Below the pieces are notes generated by a model. That model was not told where the DNA came from, made no database searches, and saw only the letters and a list, made by a program, of their open reading frames with translations. A stretch of DNA of 64,000 nucleotides. Source: Croceibacterium selenioxidans (lineage in GTDB: Bacteria > Pseudomonadota > Alphaproteobacteria > Sphingomonadales > Sphingomonadaceae). The position numbers were made by a program, and so were the translations under genes. How positions within the stretch are numbered: position 1 is the stretch's first letter; each line of letters begins with the position of its first letter. Below are positions 16,409-24,932 of the stretch, piece after piece. The stretch is from positions 1,000,001 to 1,064,000 of the forward strand of contig NZ_JAHFVK010000002.1 of assembly GCF_018599195.1 (NCBI RefSeq), given 5' to 3'.

Positions 16409-17554
16409 ATGGCGGAAATCTGGCACAAACGGCTCGACAAGCTGCGCGAGGTCATCCTCGCCGACATCGCCCGCGGGGACTACTTCGGTGCCGTGCTCAC
16501 CGTCGGGCGCGGCGGCGAAGTGGTCTTTGCCGAGGCGCTGGGGGCACAGGACGGCGCGGGCGAACGGCCGCTCCACTATGACAACGTCTTCTCGATCTTC
16601 TCAGTCACCAAGGCCTTCACCAACGCCCTGATCCTCAAGGCGATCGAAGAGGGCCGCTTCGCGCTCACGACCAAGGTGAAGGACGTGCTGCCCGAGTTCA
16701 CCGGCGCCCCGCGCGAGGACGCGACATTCTACCACCTGCTGACCCACACCGCGGGGATGCCAGGCGTGTGGTCGCCCAAGCCGGGTATGTACCTCGACCG
16801 GCTGCAGGACTTGTTCGAAGCCTCGATCGAGAACGTGCAGGGTGAAGTCCCGCCGGGTTCGCGCTGCGATTACTCGCCGCTGGTCAATCACGTGCTGATG
16901 GGCACGGCGCTGGTGCGGACCGATCCCAAGGGGCGCAACTATCAGACCCTGCTGCACGAGGACCTGTTCGCCCCGCTGCGGATGGACAGCACCTCGATGG
17001 GCCTTCGACCTGACCTCAAGGACCGCCACGTGCGACCCGACATGCGCGGGACGGTGCCGATCCAACACCTCAGCCGCAACCTGCCTGGCGACCACGCGCT
17101 GTTCGAGGATCCCGACGTGGAAGCCCCGCATGTCGGCTGCGCCTCGACCTCTAGCGACCTCTACCGCTTCGCCGAAATGCTCCGCCGCGAAGGCGAGCTC
17201 GACGGCGTGCGCATCCTCTCACCCGCTACGCTCCAGCTGGCGCGCCAGGTCCATACCGGCACCATGCCCAACGAGCTTTACAAGCGCGTGGCCGAGAACG
17301 CCGGATGGGAAATCCCTCCGGCCAACCAGGGCCTTGGCTTTCAGGTGCGGGGCACGGGAGTATTCCACCACCTGTTCGGCACGCTCGCGAGCCCGCAGAC
17401 GCACGGCAACTACGGCGCGGGCAGCACCCTATTCTGGGTCGACCCTGTGCGCGATGTCTCGTTCGCGCTCTGCAGCGCCGGGGTAATGACCCAGGCCGCC
17501 AATATCGAACGCTGCCAGAAACTGTCCGACCTCGCTCTGTCGGCAATGATCTAA
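16409..17554 (+). CDS. Serine hydrolase, beta-lactamase family (second)
   Basis: A 381-residue esterase/lactonase-like protein of the penicillin-binding fold. The SxxK motif is SVTK at residues 65-68. The tyrosine motif is YSPLVNH rather than the usual YxN, a small deviation. HLLTHTAGMPG is the conserved block between them, and YGAGSTLFWVDP is near the C-terminus. No signal peptide is visible. A longer frame from 16298 would run through the inverted repeat; ATG 16409 with GGAGGGGAG upstream is preferred. Only about a third of it resembles the esterase at 12983, so the two are distant relatives, possibly acting on different esters of one pathway. Confidence 0.86.
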   Translation: MAEIWHKRLDKLREVILADIARGDYFGAVLTVGRGGEVVFAEALGAQDGAGERPLHYDNVFSIFSVTKAFTNALILKAIEEGRFALTTKVKDVLPEFTGAPREDATFYHLLTHTAGMPGVWSPKPGMYLDRLQDLFEASIENVQGEVPPGSRCDYSPLVNHVLMGTALVRTDPKGRNYQTLLHEDLFAPLRMDSTSMGLRPDLKDRHVRPDMRGTVPIQHLSRNLPGDHALFEDPDVEAPHVGCASTSSDLYRFAEMLRREGELDGVRILSPATLQLARQVHTGTMPNELYKRVAENAGWEIPPANQGLGFQVRGTGVFHHLFGTLASPQTHGNYGAGSTLFWVDPVRDVSFALCSAGVMTQAANIERCQKLSDLALSAMI

Positions 17555-17563
17555 GGGAAATAC

Positions 17564-19141
17564 ATGGCTGACGCGGACATCATTGCCATCGGTTCGGGCC
17601 ACAACGGCCTGGTCGCCGCGGCCTATCTGGCGGTGGCGGGCAAGAAAGTGCTCGTGCTCGAACGCAACGAGTGGTTCGGTGGCGGCGTCGTAACCCGCGA
17701 GCTGACGCAGCCGGGCTTCCGGCACGACCAGCATTCGATGAGCCACATCTTCATCCAGGGCAATCCGCTGCTGCTCAACGACGAGCTCGGCCTCAAGCGC
17801 AAGTACGGGCTGCAGTACGTGTTCCCCGAAGTGCCGATGATGAGCCTTTGGGAAGACGGCACCACCCTGCCGCTCTACCGCGACCCGGCCAAGTCGGCCG
17901 AAGCGATCCGCAAATTTAGCGCCAAAGACGCCGAGACCTTCCTCGCCATGAGCCGCCAGGCGGCCGAGTGGCTGCCGATGATCCAGGCGGGGCTCTATTC
18001 CCCGCCGATGCCGGTCGGCGCGCAGACCGCGATGATGGACCAGAGCGCCGAGGGGCGCGAGATCATGCGCACAATGGGCATGAGCACCTTCGACCTGATG
18101 GGCGAGCTGTTCGAGCATGACAAGGTCAAGGCCCACTTCGGCCGGGTGGCGGGAGAGAACCTCGTCAGCCCGGACGAGAAGGCGACCGGGATCGGCGCCT
18201 ATGTTTTTCTCGGGTTTCTCGAGAAGTTCGGTTTTGGTGTGCCGGTCGGCGGTTCGGGCAGCCTGACCAATGCCTTGATCCGTTGCATCGAAGATCACGG
18301 CGGCGCGGTGCGAAACAACGCCCAGGTGCGCGAAGTCGTCACCGACGGCACCCGCGCCATCGGCGTGGTGCTCGACAACGGCGAGCGGCTCTCGGCGAGC
18401 GAGGGGATCATCGGCGCGATCCATCCGCATCACCTGCCGGAAATGGTCCCGGCCCTCCCGTCAACGGTGGCGAAGAACGCCCTGCGCACGCACATTACCG
18501 AGGCCGCCTGCTTCACGGTTCACGCCGCGCTCGACGCGCCGCTCAAATTCAAGGCCAAGACGGCTCAAGGCGGCGACCTCTCGGCGGTGATGTACGAGCT
18601 GATGCCCGCCGAATACGAAGACATGCGCCGCGCTTTCGACGAGCTGCGCTACGGCAATTTCTCGCCCACTCCGCTGGTCGGCGTAGGCCAGCTGACCCAG
18701 CACGATCCGAGCCGCGCGCCAGAGGGCAAGGCGATCTTCCATGCGTGGGACTATGTGCCGTACGATCGCAAGGACGGCCGTAGCTGGGACGAGTCAAAGC
18801 GCGAGTTCGCCGACAAGCTCATCTCGCGGATGGGCGACTTCATCGAAAACGTGCCCGAGGTGGTGCTCGATTACCATTGCGACTCGCCGGTCGACATGGA
18901 GCGCACCAGCCCGAGCTTCTTCCGCGGCGATCTCCACGGCATTGCCACAACCACATACCAGTCGGGCAGCCACCGGCCGACGCCGGAACTCGGCCAGTAC
19001 CGCGTGCCTGGGGTCGAGCGGCTCTACCTCGTGGGCCCGTTCCAGCACCCCGGGGGCGGGGTATTCGGCGCCGGCCGTGCCACAGCGATGGTCATGGCCG
19101 AGGACATCGGGGTCGAGTTCGACAGGATCGCGGTCGCATGA
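17564..19141 (+). CDS. Phytoene-desaturase-like FAD oxidoreductase
   Basis: A 525-residue FAD/NAD-binding amine-oxidase-fold protein of the CrtI-related group (PYROXD2-like). The N-terminal motif is IIAIGSGHNGLVAAAYLA, followed by VLERNEWFGGGVVTREL. The C-terminal FAD contact is LYLVGPFQHPGGGVFGAGR. No carotenoid gene lies nearby, so carotenoid synthesis is unlikely; dehydrogenation of an alicyclic pathway intermediate is more consistent with the neighbours (inference). It sits 9 bp after the serine hydrolase and overlaps the next small gene by 4 bp. Confidence 0.85.
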   Translation: MADADIIAIGSGHNGLVAAAYLAVAGKKVLVLERNEWFGGGVVTRELTQPGFRHDQHSMSHIFIQGNPLLLNDELGLKRKYGLQYVFPEVPMMSLWEDGTTLPLYRDPAKSAEAIRKFSAKDAETFLAMSRQAAEWLPMIQAGLYSPPMPVGAQTAMMDQSAEGREIMRTMGMSTFDLMGELFEHDKVKAHFGRVAGENLVSPDEKATGIGAYVFLGFLEKFGFGVPVGGSGSLTNALIRCIEDHGGAVRNNAQVREVVTDGTRAIGVVLDNGERLSASEGIIGAIHPHHLPEMVPALPSTVAKNALRTHITEAACFTVHAALDAPLKFKAKTAQGGDLSAVMYELMPAEYEDMRRAFDELRYGNFSPTPLVGVGQLTQHDPSRAPEGKAIFHAWDYVPYDRKDGRSWDESKREFADKLISRMGDFIENVPEVVLDYHCDSPVDMERTSPSFFRGDLHGIATTTYQSGSHRPTPELGQYRVPGVERLYLVGPFQHPGGGVFGAGRATAMVMAEDIGVEFDRIAVA

Positions 19142-19347
19142 AGATCTACTCGGCCGACAAGAGCGAGCTGATGCAGGTCTCCGTGATCGAGCGGAAGGGC
19201 GATGACCTGGTGCTCAAGGGCAAAGTCTTCGGCACGATGCCGATGAGTGCCACGCTGACGCCCGAGCAAGCGCGAGCGGCGCTGAAGCTGCTTACGCCCA
19301 AGCTGATGCTGTTCATCCTCACGCTACCGTTTCGGAAGTCGGTGTGA
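19138..19347 (+). CDS. Conserved small protein of unknown function (69 aa)
   Basis: The ATG at 19138 overlaps the stop of the flavoenzyme gene (ATGA), giving translational coupling. The product begins MKIYSADKSELMQVSVIERK, has a beta-rich middle (LVLKGKVFGTMPMSATLTPE), then a helix and a hydrophobic end LMLFILTLPF followed by basic residues. It may associate with the membrane or partner the upstream enzyme. I do not recognise a named family. The tight coupling and coding-like composition argue that it is real. Confidence 0.65.
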   Translation: MKIYSADKSELMQVSVIERKGDDLVLKGKVFGTMPMSATLTPEQARAALKLLTPKLMLFILTLPFRKSV

Positions 19348-19357
19348 GGGGAGACCA

Positions 19358-19458
19358 CGGCACCCCTTCTCCGTTCGTCCCGAGCCTGTCGAAGGGCGCG
19401 AGCGCTGCGCTGACGGGGTTCGACAAGCTCACCACGAACGGGGGATAGGGTGGTGCCG
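19358..19458. repeat. About 100-bp imperfect palindromic repeat, sphingomonad type
   Basis: The left half reads CGGCACCCCTTCTCCGTTCG then GAGCCTGTCGAAGG. The right half, read in reverse complement, is CGGCACCACCC then CCCGTTCGTGGTGAG and CTTGTCGAAC. The arms pair over most of about 45 nt with a GC-rich centre (GCGCGAGCGCTGCGC). The core 'CGTTCGT..GAGC.TGTCGAA' is a repeat I associate with many sphingomonad genomes. It occupies the only sizeable gap between the small gene and the following SDR. Confidence 0.75.
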
Positions 19459-19509
19459 CGCAACCCCTGGAACGCCACGCGACCTCACTAACGCCGGGAG
19501 AAAAGTGCC

Positions 19510-20301
19510 ATGACCAAACGCCACGACGGCAAGACCATGCTGGTGACCGGCGCCGCCGGATCGATCGGCTTCGCCACCAGCGAGATCCTCGCCCGTGAAG
19601 GCGCGCGAGTCATGCTGGTCGATATCGCCGCCGACCGGCTGGAGCTTTGCACCGACAAGCTCCGCACGGCGGGCTACGATGCTATCGGTTATGTCGCCGA
19701 CTGCGCCGACGAGAACTCGGTCGCGGGCTATGCCAAGGCGGCGATGGAGGCGTTCGGCCGCGTAGATGGCTTCTTCAACAACGCCGGCATCGAAGGCGAT
19801 CTCGCCCCGACGCACGAATACGACATCGCCATGTTCGACAAGATCATCAGGGTGAACTTGCGCTCGATGTTCCTCGGCCTGCGGTTCGTGATCCCGCACA
19901 TGGTGGCCGCCGGGAAGGGCGCGGTGGTCAACACCGCCTCGATCGGTTCGGAACGCGGCCTTGCGGGCGCCTGTGCCTACAACGCCGCCAAGCACGGAGC
20001 CGTGGGCCTGACGCGCACGGCGGCGAGTGAAGTGGCCCAGAAGGGCGTGCGAGTGAACTGCGTCATGCCCGGCGTGATCGAGACTCCGTTGCTCGTCGGC
20101 ATGCTTGAGCAGATGTTCGACGGCGATGTCCAGGCGGGCATGGACAAGCTCGGCCAGGTCGCCACTCTCAACCGCGTCGGTCAACCCCGCGAAGTCGGCG
20201 ATGTGGTGAGCTTCCTGCTTTCGGACGAGGCGAGCTACGTCAACGGAGCCAAATGGGAAATCGACGGCGGCGCATTGGCCACGATTCGCAATGACATCTG
20301 A
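19510..20301 (+). CDS. Short-chain dehydrogenase/reductase (FabG-like)
   Basis: A 263-residue classical SDR. Motifs: TGAAGSIGFATSE cofactor loop, VDIAADRL after beta2 (acidic, NAD-preferring), FFNNAGIEG, the catalytic serine in NTASIGSERG, YNAAK with Tyr and Lys, and VNCVMPGVIETP. All four catalytic positions are present. The gene is the last of the plus-strand run from 12983, separated from the small gene by the palindromic repeat, and may have its own promoter. A role in oxidising a pathway alcohol is inferred from context. Confidence 0.87.
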   Translation: MTKRHDGKTMLVTGAAGSIGFATSEILAREGARVMLVDIAADRLELCTDKLRTAGYDAIGYVADCADENSVAGYAKAAMEAFGRVDGFFNNAGIEGDLAPTHEYDIAMFDKIIRVNLRSMFLGLRFVIPHMVAAGKGAVVNTASIGSERGLAGACAYNAAKHGAVGLTRTAASEVAQKGVRVNCVMPGVIETPLLVGMLEQMFDGDVQAGMDKLGQVATLNRVGQPREVGDVVSFLLSDEASYVNGAKWEIDGGALATIRNDI

Positions 20302-20347
20302 ATCGAGCAGGTCAAAAAATGAATCGAGCCGATGTGCGTGACTCTCG

Positions 20348-20360
20348 TTACTCATAGTAA
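20348..20360. promoter_or_regulatory. Palindrome TTACT-CAT-AGTAA upstream of the histidine kinase
   Basis: Perfect 5-bp arms around a 3-bp centre in the AT-richer gap before the kinase gene, about 80 bp upstream of its preferred start. It could be an operator or promoter-overlapping site; nothing ties it to a specific regulator. Confidence 0.25.
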
Positions 20361-20441
20361 TACATAGCCGGTATGCCCGCTGGCGCAGATTGTGTTATGT
20401 CTGCACTTACTGGCCGGTTCAGATGGGGATCGAGAGCGCAC

Positions 20442-21998
20442 ATGTCGGGTAAGGCATTCGCGACTGAAGAGGCGCCGCTCACGTTCGGTGAGTTCTACGA
20501 AGTCGTCACCGGCAGTCCCGAAATGGCGGCTTACGTCATTCGCGTGGGTGATGACGGTGGCTTCCGGTTCGAGGATGCCAACGACTTCCTCGAAAGGATT
20601 GCGGGCAAGCCCCTATCGGAAATTCGCGGCGCGAGGGTCGAGGACTGCCTGCCGCCCGACATTGCCGATTGCCTGACCAACAATCTTCGCCGTTGCGTCG
20701 AAACGGGCCGGCCGCTCTCTTATCATCGGACGATCGAGGCTCCGGACGGATCGCACCTTTCCTTCAAGACCAGCCTTTCGCCGGTGGTCCGCCATTCGGG
20801 TCCCGTAAAATTCGTGATCGGCTTCACGCGCGATGTCACGCATGAGACGATCCTGATCGAAAATGCCCAGCACAACGCGGCGATGCTGCGGACGCTTGGC
20901 ATGGCGCTGCCATCTTCGATCTATTTGCTCGATCTCGATACCAAATCGATCAGCTTCATCGGCGGCAGCGGCGACCATATCCGGGAGGATTGGCGCCGGA
21001 AAGCCGAAGAGGCAGGTAGTGACGCGGTCGACCAGTACTTCCATCCGGAGGACCGGCCGCGCGCGAGGGCGCATTGGGGCGATCTCGCCGCGCTGGATGA
21101 CGGCGAAGTGTCGATGATCAGTTACCGCATTCTCTCGGTAGAGGGCGAATACCGCCGGTTCGAGAACCGGGAGACGGTGTTCAGCCGCAATACCGACGGC
21201 AAGGTAAAGCTGGTGCTCGGCATCTCGGAGGACGTTACCGAGCATGACCGCATCGAGCAGGAGGTGCGCGATCTCTCGACGCGAATGCTGACGTTACAGA
21301 TCGACGAACGCAGGCGCATCGCTGAAGAACTGCACGATTCGACGGGACAGCACCTGACTGCCGCGGTACTGGCGCTCCGCAACGCCAAGTCATTGCCGGC
21401 GACGGCGATCCAATGTTCGAAAACTTACGCCGGCCTGATGGCGGTCATTGAGGATGCGTCGTCCTCGCTGAACGAGGCCCAACGTGAAATTCGCGTGCTG
21501 TCCTACCTGCTCCACCCGCCCCTGCTACGGAGCCATGGCCTGGCCGAGGCGCTGGAGAACTTCGCCAACGGGTTCGGCAAGCGCGCGGGCCTCAAGGTGG
21601 ATGTGCTGATCTCACCCGACGCGAGCATGATCGATGACGATACCGCGGTGCACCTGTTCCGAGTGTGTCAGGAAGCTCTGACGAACGTCTATCGCCATGC
21701 CCAGGCCCGCAAAGTCCGCGTCGCACTCGAGGTGCGTGATGGCGTGATCTTCCTGACCGTGAAGGACGACGGCATCGGCTTCGACGATTCCGCGTCGGAC
21801 CGGATTCTCGGCGTGGGGTTACCGGGCATGCGCGAACGCATGGCCCGGCTCGGGGGCAGCGTGGTGATTACCGGCGACCCGGGAGGCACGACTCTCATCG
21901 CGCGCATTCCGACCGGGATGCAGGTGGGGCTTCACATCCACGAAGCGTTACCGCTCGGCCGGACCTCGCCAATGCTGCGGGCAGCCTCTTCACACTAG
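20442..21998 (+). CDS. PAS-domain sensor histidine kinase, NarL/DegS (HisKA_3) type
   Basis: A 518-residue cytoplasmic-looking kinase with no membrane helices. PAS 1 spans about 25-135 (ends GFTRDVTHE) and PAS 2 about 150-270 (ends GISEDVTEHD), followed by the HisKA_3 phosphoacceptor box RRRIAEELHDSTGQHLTAA with the histidine near residue 298. The HATPase ends DDGIGFDDSASDRILGVG then LPGMRERMARLGG. Such kinases normally phosphorylate LuxR/NarL-type response regulators; none is adjacent. The longer in-frame start at 20373 has no ribosome site, while ATG 20442 follows GGGGATCGAGAG; the choice is uncertain. It sits between the two arms of the catabolic block and may sense a substrate or redox signal (inference). 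Confidence 0.85.
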   Translation: MSGKAFATEEAPLTFGEFYEVVTGSPEMAAYVIRVGDDGGFRFEDANDFLERIAGKPLSEIRGARVEDCLPPDIADCLTNNLRRCVETGRPLSYHRTIEAPDGSHLSFKTSLSPVVRHSGPVKFVIGFTRDVTHETILIENAQHNAAMLRTLGMALPSSIYLLDLDTKSISFIGGSGDHIREDWRRKAEEAGSDAVDQYFHPEDRPRARAHWGDLAALDDGEVSMISYRILSVEGEYRRFENRETVFSRNTDGKVKLVLGISEDVTEHDRIEQEVRDLSTRMLTLQIDERRRIAEELHDSTGQHLTAAVLALRNAKSLPATAIQCSKTYAGLMAVIEDASSSLNEAQREIRVLSYLLHPPLLRSHGLAEALENFANGFGKRAGLKVDVLISPDASMIDDDTAVHLFRVCQEALTNVYRHAQARKVRVALEVRDGVIFLTVKDDGIGFDDSASDRILGVGLPGMRERMARLGGSVVITGDPGGTTLIARIPTGMQVGLHIHEALPLGRTSPMLRAASSH

Positions 21999-22055
21999 AC
22001 CGTTTACGTCCTGGTCAGGGGCTCGCCTCCGGCCGCCTCCGCTTCGGCATTGCCC

Positions 22056-22937
22056 TCATCGCCGCTCCGGATCGAGGCCGGCGTCAGCCTCGACCACCTT
22101 GGCCATCGCGGTGAAGTCGGCATCGTCGCCGTAAGTGGCGAGCACCCGGTCGAGCAGGGCCGCCAGGCGCTCGCCGGTTGGAAGCGGCACGCCCATGGCC
22201 TCGGCTTCCTCTAGGGCGAGGCGAGTATCCTTGAGGCTGAGCTGGGCTGAGAAACCGAAGTCGAAGGTGCGGGGCAGGACGGCGCGGGGCCATTTGTCGC
22301 GCGTGGCCGAGTTAGCTCCGGTGCCGGCGTTGAGCACTTCGATCATTCGTGCCGGGTCGAGCCCAGCCTTGATCGCCAGTGTCATCGCCTCGGCGGTGGT
22401 GGCGATGGCGGCGAGGCTGAGGAGGTTGTTGGCAAGCTTGGCCACCTGGCCTGCGCCGGGAGTTTCGCCCATGAAGAACGGGCGCCCGATGCGTTGAAGA
22501 AGCGGTTCGACGTGCGGCCAGAGCGCCTCGGGGCCGCCGACCATGATTGCGAGCGTAGCCTGCTCCGCGCCCCGGATGCCGCCCGAGACGGGCGCGTCGA
22601 AGCTGGCGATGCCCCGGGCGGCCAAGATCTCGTGCAAGTCCTGCGCGAGCTTGGGGCCCGAGGTCGACAGGTCGCAGACGATCCGTGGGGATCCGCCCGA
22701 AATTACCTCTGCGATCGCTTGGCGCACGATGTTCGGGGTCGGCAGGCTGGTGAACACGATTTCGCACCGTTCGCCCAGCGCGGCCGCCGATCCCGCCGCT
22801 TCGGCACCTTTGGCCACCAGGCCTTCGACCGCGGCAGGCGAGATGTCGTGCACCAGCAGGGTCTCGCCCTGCCCGAGAAGGTTGGCCGCCATCGGCGCAC
22901 CCATGCGCCCAAGCCCGAGGAATCCGATCGTCGTCAT
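22056..22937 (-). CDS. NAD(P)-dependent dehydrogenase, 3-hydroxyisobutyrate dehydrogenase family
   Basis: A 293-residue beta-hydroxyacid dehydrogenase. The cofactor motif is IGFLGLGRMGAPMAANLL, the substrate-binding signature is DAPVSGGIRGAEQATL, and the catalytic lysine lies in AKLANNLLSLAAIA near residue 170. It would reversibly oxidise a 3-hydroxy acid to the semialdehyde or keto acid. It is the last gene of the minus-strand operon from 28391, overlapping the upstream lactonase-like gene by 4 bp. The true substrate is not determinable. Confidence 0.88.
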   Translation of the reverse strand: MTTIGFLGLGRMGAPMAANLLGQGETLLVHDISPAAVEGLVAKGAEAAGSAAALGERCEIVFTSLPTPNIVRQAIAEVISGGSPRIVCDLSTSGPKLAQDLHEILAARGIASFDAPVSGGIRGAEQATLAIMVGGPEALWPHVEPLLQRIGRPFFMGETPGAGQVAKLANNLLSLAAIATTAEAMTLAIKAGLDPARMIEVLNAGTGANSATRDKWPRAVLPRTFDFGFSAQLSLKDTRLALEEAEAMGVPLPTGERLAALLDRVLATYGDDADFTAMAKVVEADAGLDPERR

Positions 22938-23743
22938 AGAGCTTGCGCTATCGGCATGATCGGGGCGAGGTCAACGCGGGCAATGTCGTTTTCGGACGGG
23001 TAGCACTTCAGCACCAGCGGATCGTGCCCGGGGATCAGGTGATCGAGCGATCCGCCCGCCAGATCGAGCGCTCGCTGTTGCGATTGCAAATAGTCCGCTT
23101 CGTTGACGAAAATGGGGAAGGGATTGTGGCGGGTGATATTGGAATAAAGGTGGGCGGCATCACTGGCCAGAATGACTCTGCCGCGCGCAGTGTCGCACCC
23201 GACCAATTGCAGACCCGCCGTATGCCCGTTGCAGAGGTGGAGCCTGATGCCCGGAGCGAACTCTTCATCCCCGTCGTGGAATACCACGTGATCGTTGTAG
23301 AGCTTGCGGATCAGCTGGGCCACCGGCTCGCCATCGAACGGCGCCCGCACCTCGCGGTCGCAGACATGACGGCTGGTGGCGAAGGCCAGTTCCGCATCCT
23401 GAACGTGAAACCGCGCATTGGGAAAGGTATTGAGCGATCCTGCGTGGTCGTAGTGCAGGTGGGTCAGGATCACGTCCTCGACCGACAGGTGGTCGATCCC
23501 TGCGTCGCGCAGGCCTTCGATGACCGGCCGGGTAATAATCCGCCCACGGGCGACGGCCGCCGACTCGCCGAAGCCGGTATCGACTATCACCGGGGCATGC
23601 CCGTCCCGGTGGATCGCCCAGATGAAGTAGTCGAGCGGCATGGAAACATCGTGATCGTCCACTGGCCGGACGAAATTGTTAACGGCCGTGCGTTCGTGCC
23701 TCGCATAACGAATAGCATCGATCCGGGTGACGAGGGCTGCCAT
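22934..23743 (-). CDS. Metallo-beta-lactamase-fold hydrolase, AHL-lactonase-like
   Basis: A 269-residue zinc hydrolase. The HxHxDH motif is HLHYDH at residues 95-100. Further metal ligands are expected in CNGHTAGLQ and the aspartate of LASDAAH, and the final histidine in LIPGHDP. The arrangement and length match the AttM/BlcC branch of N-acyl-homoserine lactonases. In a catabolic operon, opening a pathway lactone is at least as likely as quorum quenching (inference). The start at 23743 lies just after a perfect hairpin at the P450 stop codon. It overlaps the following dehydrogenase by 4 bp. Confidence 0.85.
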   Translation of the reverse strand: MAALVTRIDAIRYARHERTAVNNFVRPVDDHDVSMPLDYFIWAIHRDGHAPVIVDTGFGESAAVARGRIITRPVIEGLRDAGIDHLSVEDVILTHLHYDHAGSLNTFPNARFHVQDAELAFATSRHVCDREVRAPFDGEPVAQLIRKLYNDHVVFHDGDEEFAPGIRLHLCNGHTAGLQLVGCDTARGRVILASDAAHLYSNITRHNPFPIFVNEADYLQSQQRALDLAGGSLDHLIPGHDPLVLKCYPSENDIARVDLAPIMPIAQAL

Positions 23744-23747
23744 GGTT

Positions 23748-23767
23748 AACTCAAGTGAACTTGAGTT
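23748..23767 (-). other. Intercistronic hairpin at the P450 stop codon
   Basis: AACTCAAG-TGAA-CTTGAGTT is a perfect 8-bp stem with a 4-nt loop. On the minus strand it covers the last codons and stop of the P450 gene and ends 4 nt before the ATG of the lactonase-like gene. There is no U-tract, so it is not a terminator. It may protect mRNA or control entry to the downstream ribosome site. Confidence 0.55.
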
Positions 23768-24932
23768 TGACTGGCTGGCGGATCGGTCCGTGGCCGACAG
23801 TGGTCATCCAGGGCTCGTAGTCCCCGGCGATCTCGATGCTCTCCACTTGCGCGACGATTTCGCCCAGCAGCGCGGCCGCCTCCATCTGCGCCAGTGTGCG
23901 CCCGACGCAGCCATGGACGCCATAGCCCCAGCCGAGCGAGTGCTTATTGTCGCGATCGAATCTGTACGCGAGCGGATCGTCCCAGAATCGCGGGTCACGA
24001 TTGGCCGCGGCAAACATCAGTCCGCAGCGCGTCCCGGCCGGGATGACGTAATCGTCGACCTCGACATCGCGCGTCGTGATGCGCCCCGCCATGCGGCTCG
24101 GACTGTCCCAACGAAGCGATTCATCAAAGGCCGCGCGAACCTTTCTCGGATCACTACGTAGTTTTACGTATTCATCCGGGAAAAGGGCCCAGGCTCTCAG
24201 GGCGTTAGCCATGGTGATGAAGGTCGTATCGGCTCCGGCGCTGAGTACGGTCTGCAGCAGCAGCTTGGCTTCCGCCAGCGTCACCTGACCGGCGTCGGAC
24301 GCGGCGTAGATTGTCTCGCCGATGCCCTCGGGATCGAGCGCCGAGCGCTCGCATTGCGTCTCCAGCCACTGGATCACCGCCGAATAGTCATGCTGCATCG
24401 CCTGGTCGAAAAGGGCGCCCGGCGGTCCCATCGTCGCCCAGACCATTTCGGAAAAGCCGTGCATGTGCTCGCGGCCTTCCTCGGGCAGGCCGAGGATGTC
24501 GGGCAGGACCTGGAACACATAGGCCTGGGTCACTTCGCCCACGGCATCCACAGGCTCACCCTCGCGTTCGCGCAGACGCGCGAGCAGGTCCTTGGCGCGA
24601 GCTTCGAAAATGCCCTTCACGCGTTCGAGCGCGCGGGGGCTGAGAGCATCGGCGATGACCTTGCGCACCTGAGTGTGGCGCGGCGGATCGTCGGTGAGCA
24701 GGATTTCGGGACGAGGGCTGTTCGGGTCATGCCACGGGCGGCTGGCGCTGGAGAAGGCTTTCCAGTCGAGCAGTCCGGCCGCGACATGCTCATGCCTGCC
24801 GAGCATGTGCGTCCCGTCCGCCAGCCGAACGACCGGGGCGAACTCGCGCAGCGCATCGTCCACCGCGCGCGCGTCGATCACCGCCTCGGGTGTGAAGATG
24901 TCGAGCTCGTACTCGGGGATCGGCTTGCTCAC
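23751..24932 (-). CDS. Cytochrome P450
   Basis: A 393-residue soluble bacterial P450, which needs a ferredoxin and ferredoxin reductase to hydroxylate its substrate with O2. The I-helix oxygen motif is SAGADTTFITMAN, the K-helix ExxR is ESLR, and the heme segment is GWGYGVHGCVGRTLA with the cysteine at residue 342. The usual phenylalanine seven residues before the Cys region is replaced by tryptophan in LGWGYG, a common variant. No ferredoxin gene is adjacent; a candidate reductase is at 41268. It is coupled upstream to an MBL-fold gene (4-bp overlap) and 7 bp from the next gene. Confidence 0.93.
   Translation of the reverse strand: MSKPIPEYELDIFTPEAVIDARAVDDALREFAPVVRLADGTHMLGRHEHVAAGLLDWKAFSSASRPWHDPNSPRPEILLTDDPPRHTQVRKVIADALSPRALERVKGIFEARAKDLLARLREREGEPVDAVGEVTQAYVFQVLPDILGLPEEGREHMHGFSEMVWATMGPPGALFDQAMQHDYSAVIQWLETQCERSALDPEGIGETIYAASDAGQVTLAEAKLLLQTVLSAGADTTFITMANALRAWALFPDEYVKLRSDPRKVRAAFDESLRWDSPSRMAGRITTRDVEVDDYVIPAGTRCGLMFAAANRDPRFWDDPLAYRFDRDNKHSLGWGYGVHGCVGRTLAQMEAAALLGEIVAQVESIEIAGDYEPWMTTVGHGPIRQPVKLKFT

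Noticed and set aside
17564-19141. Carotenoid biosynthesis (crtI) role for the phytoene-desaturase-like gene
   Set aside because: No crtB, crtY or other carotenoid genes nearby; the operon partners are catabolic and the protein resembles the PYROXD2-like branch.
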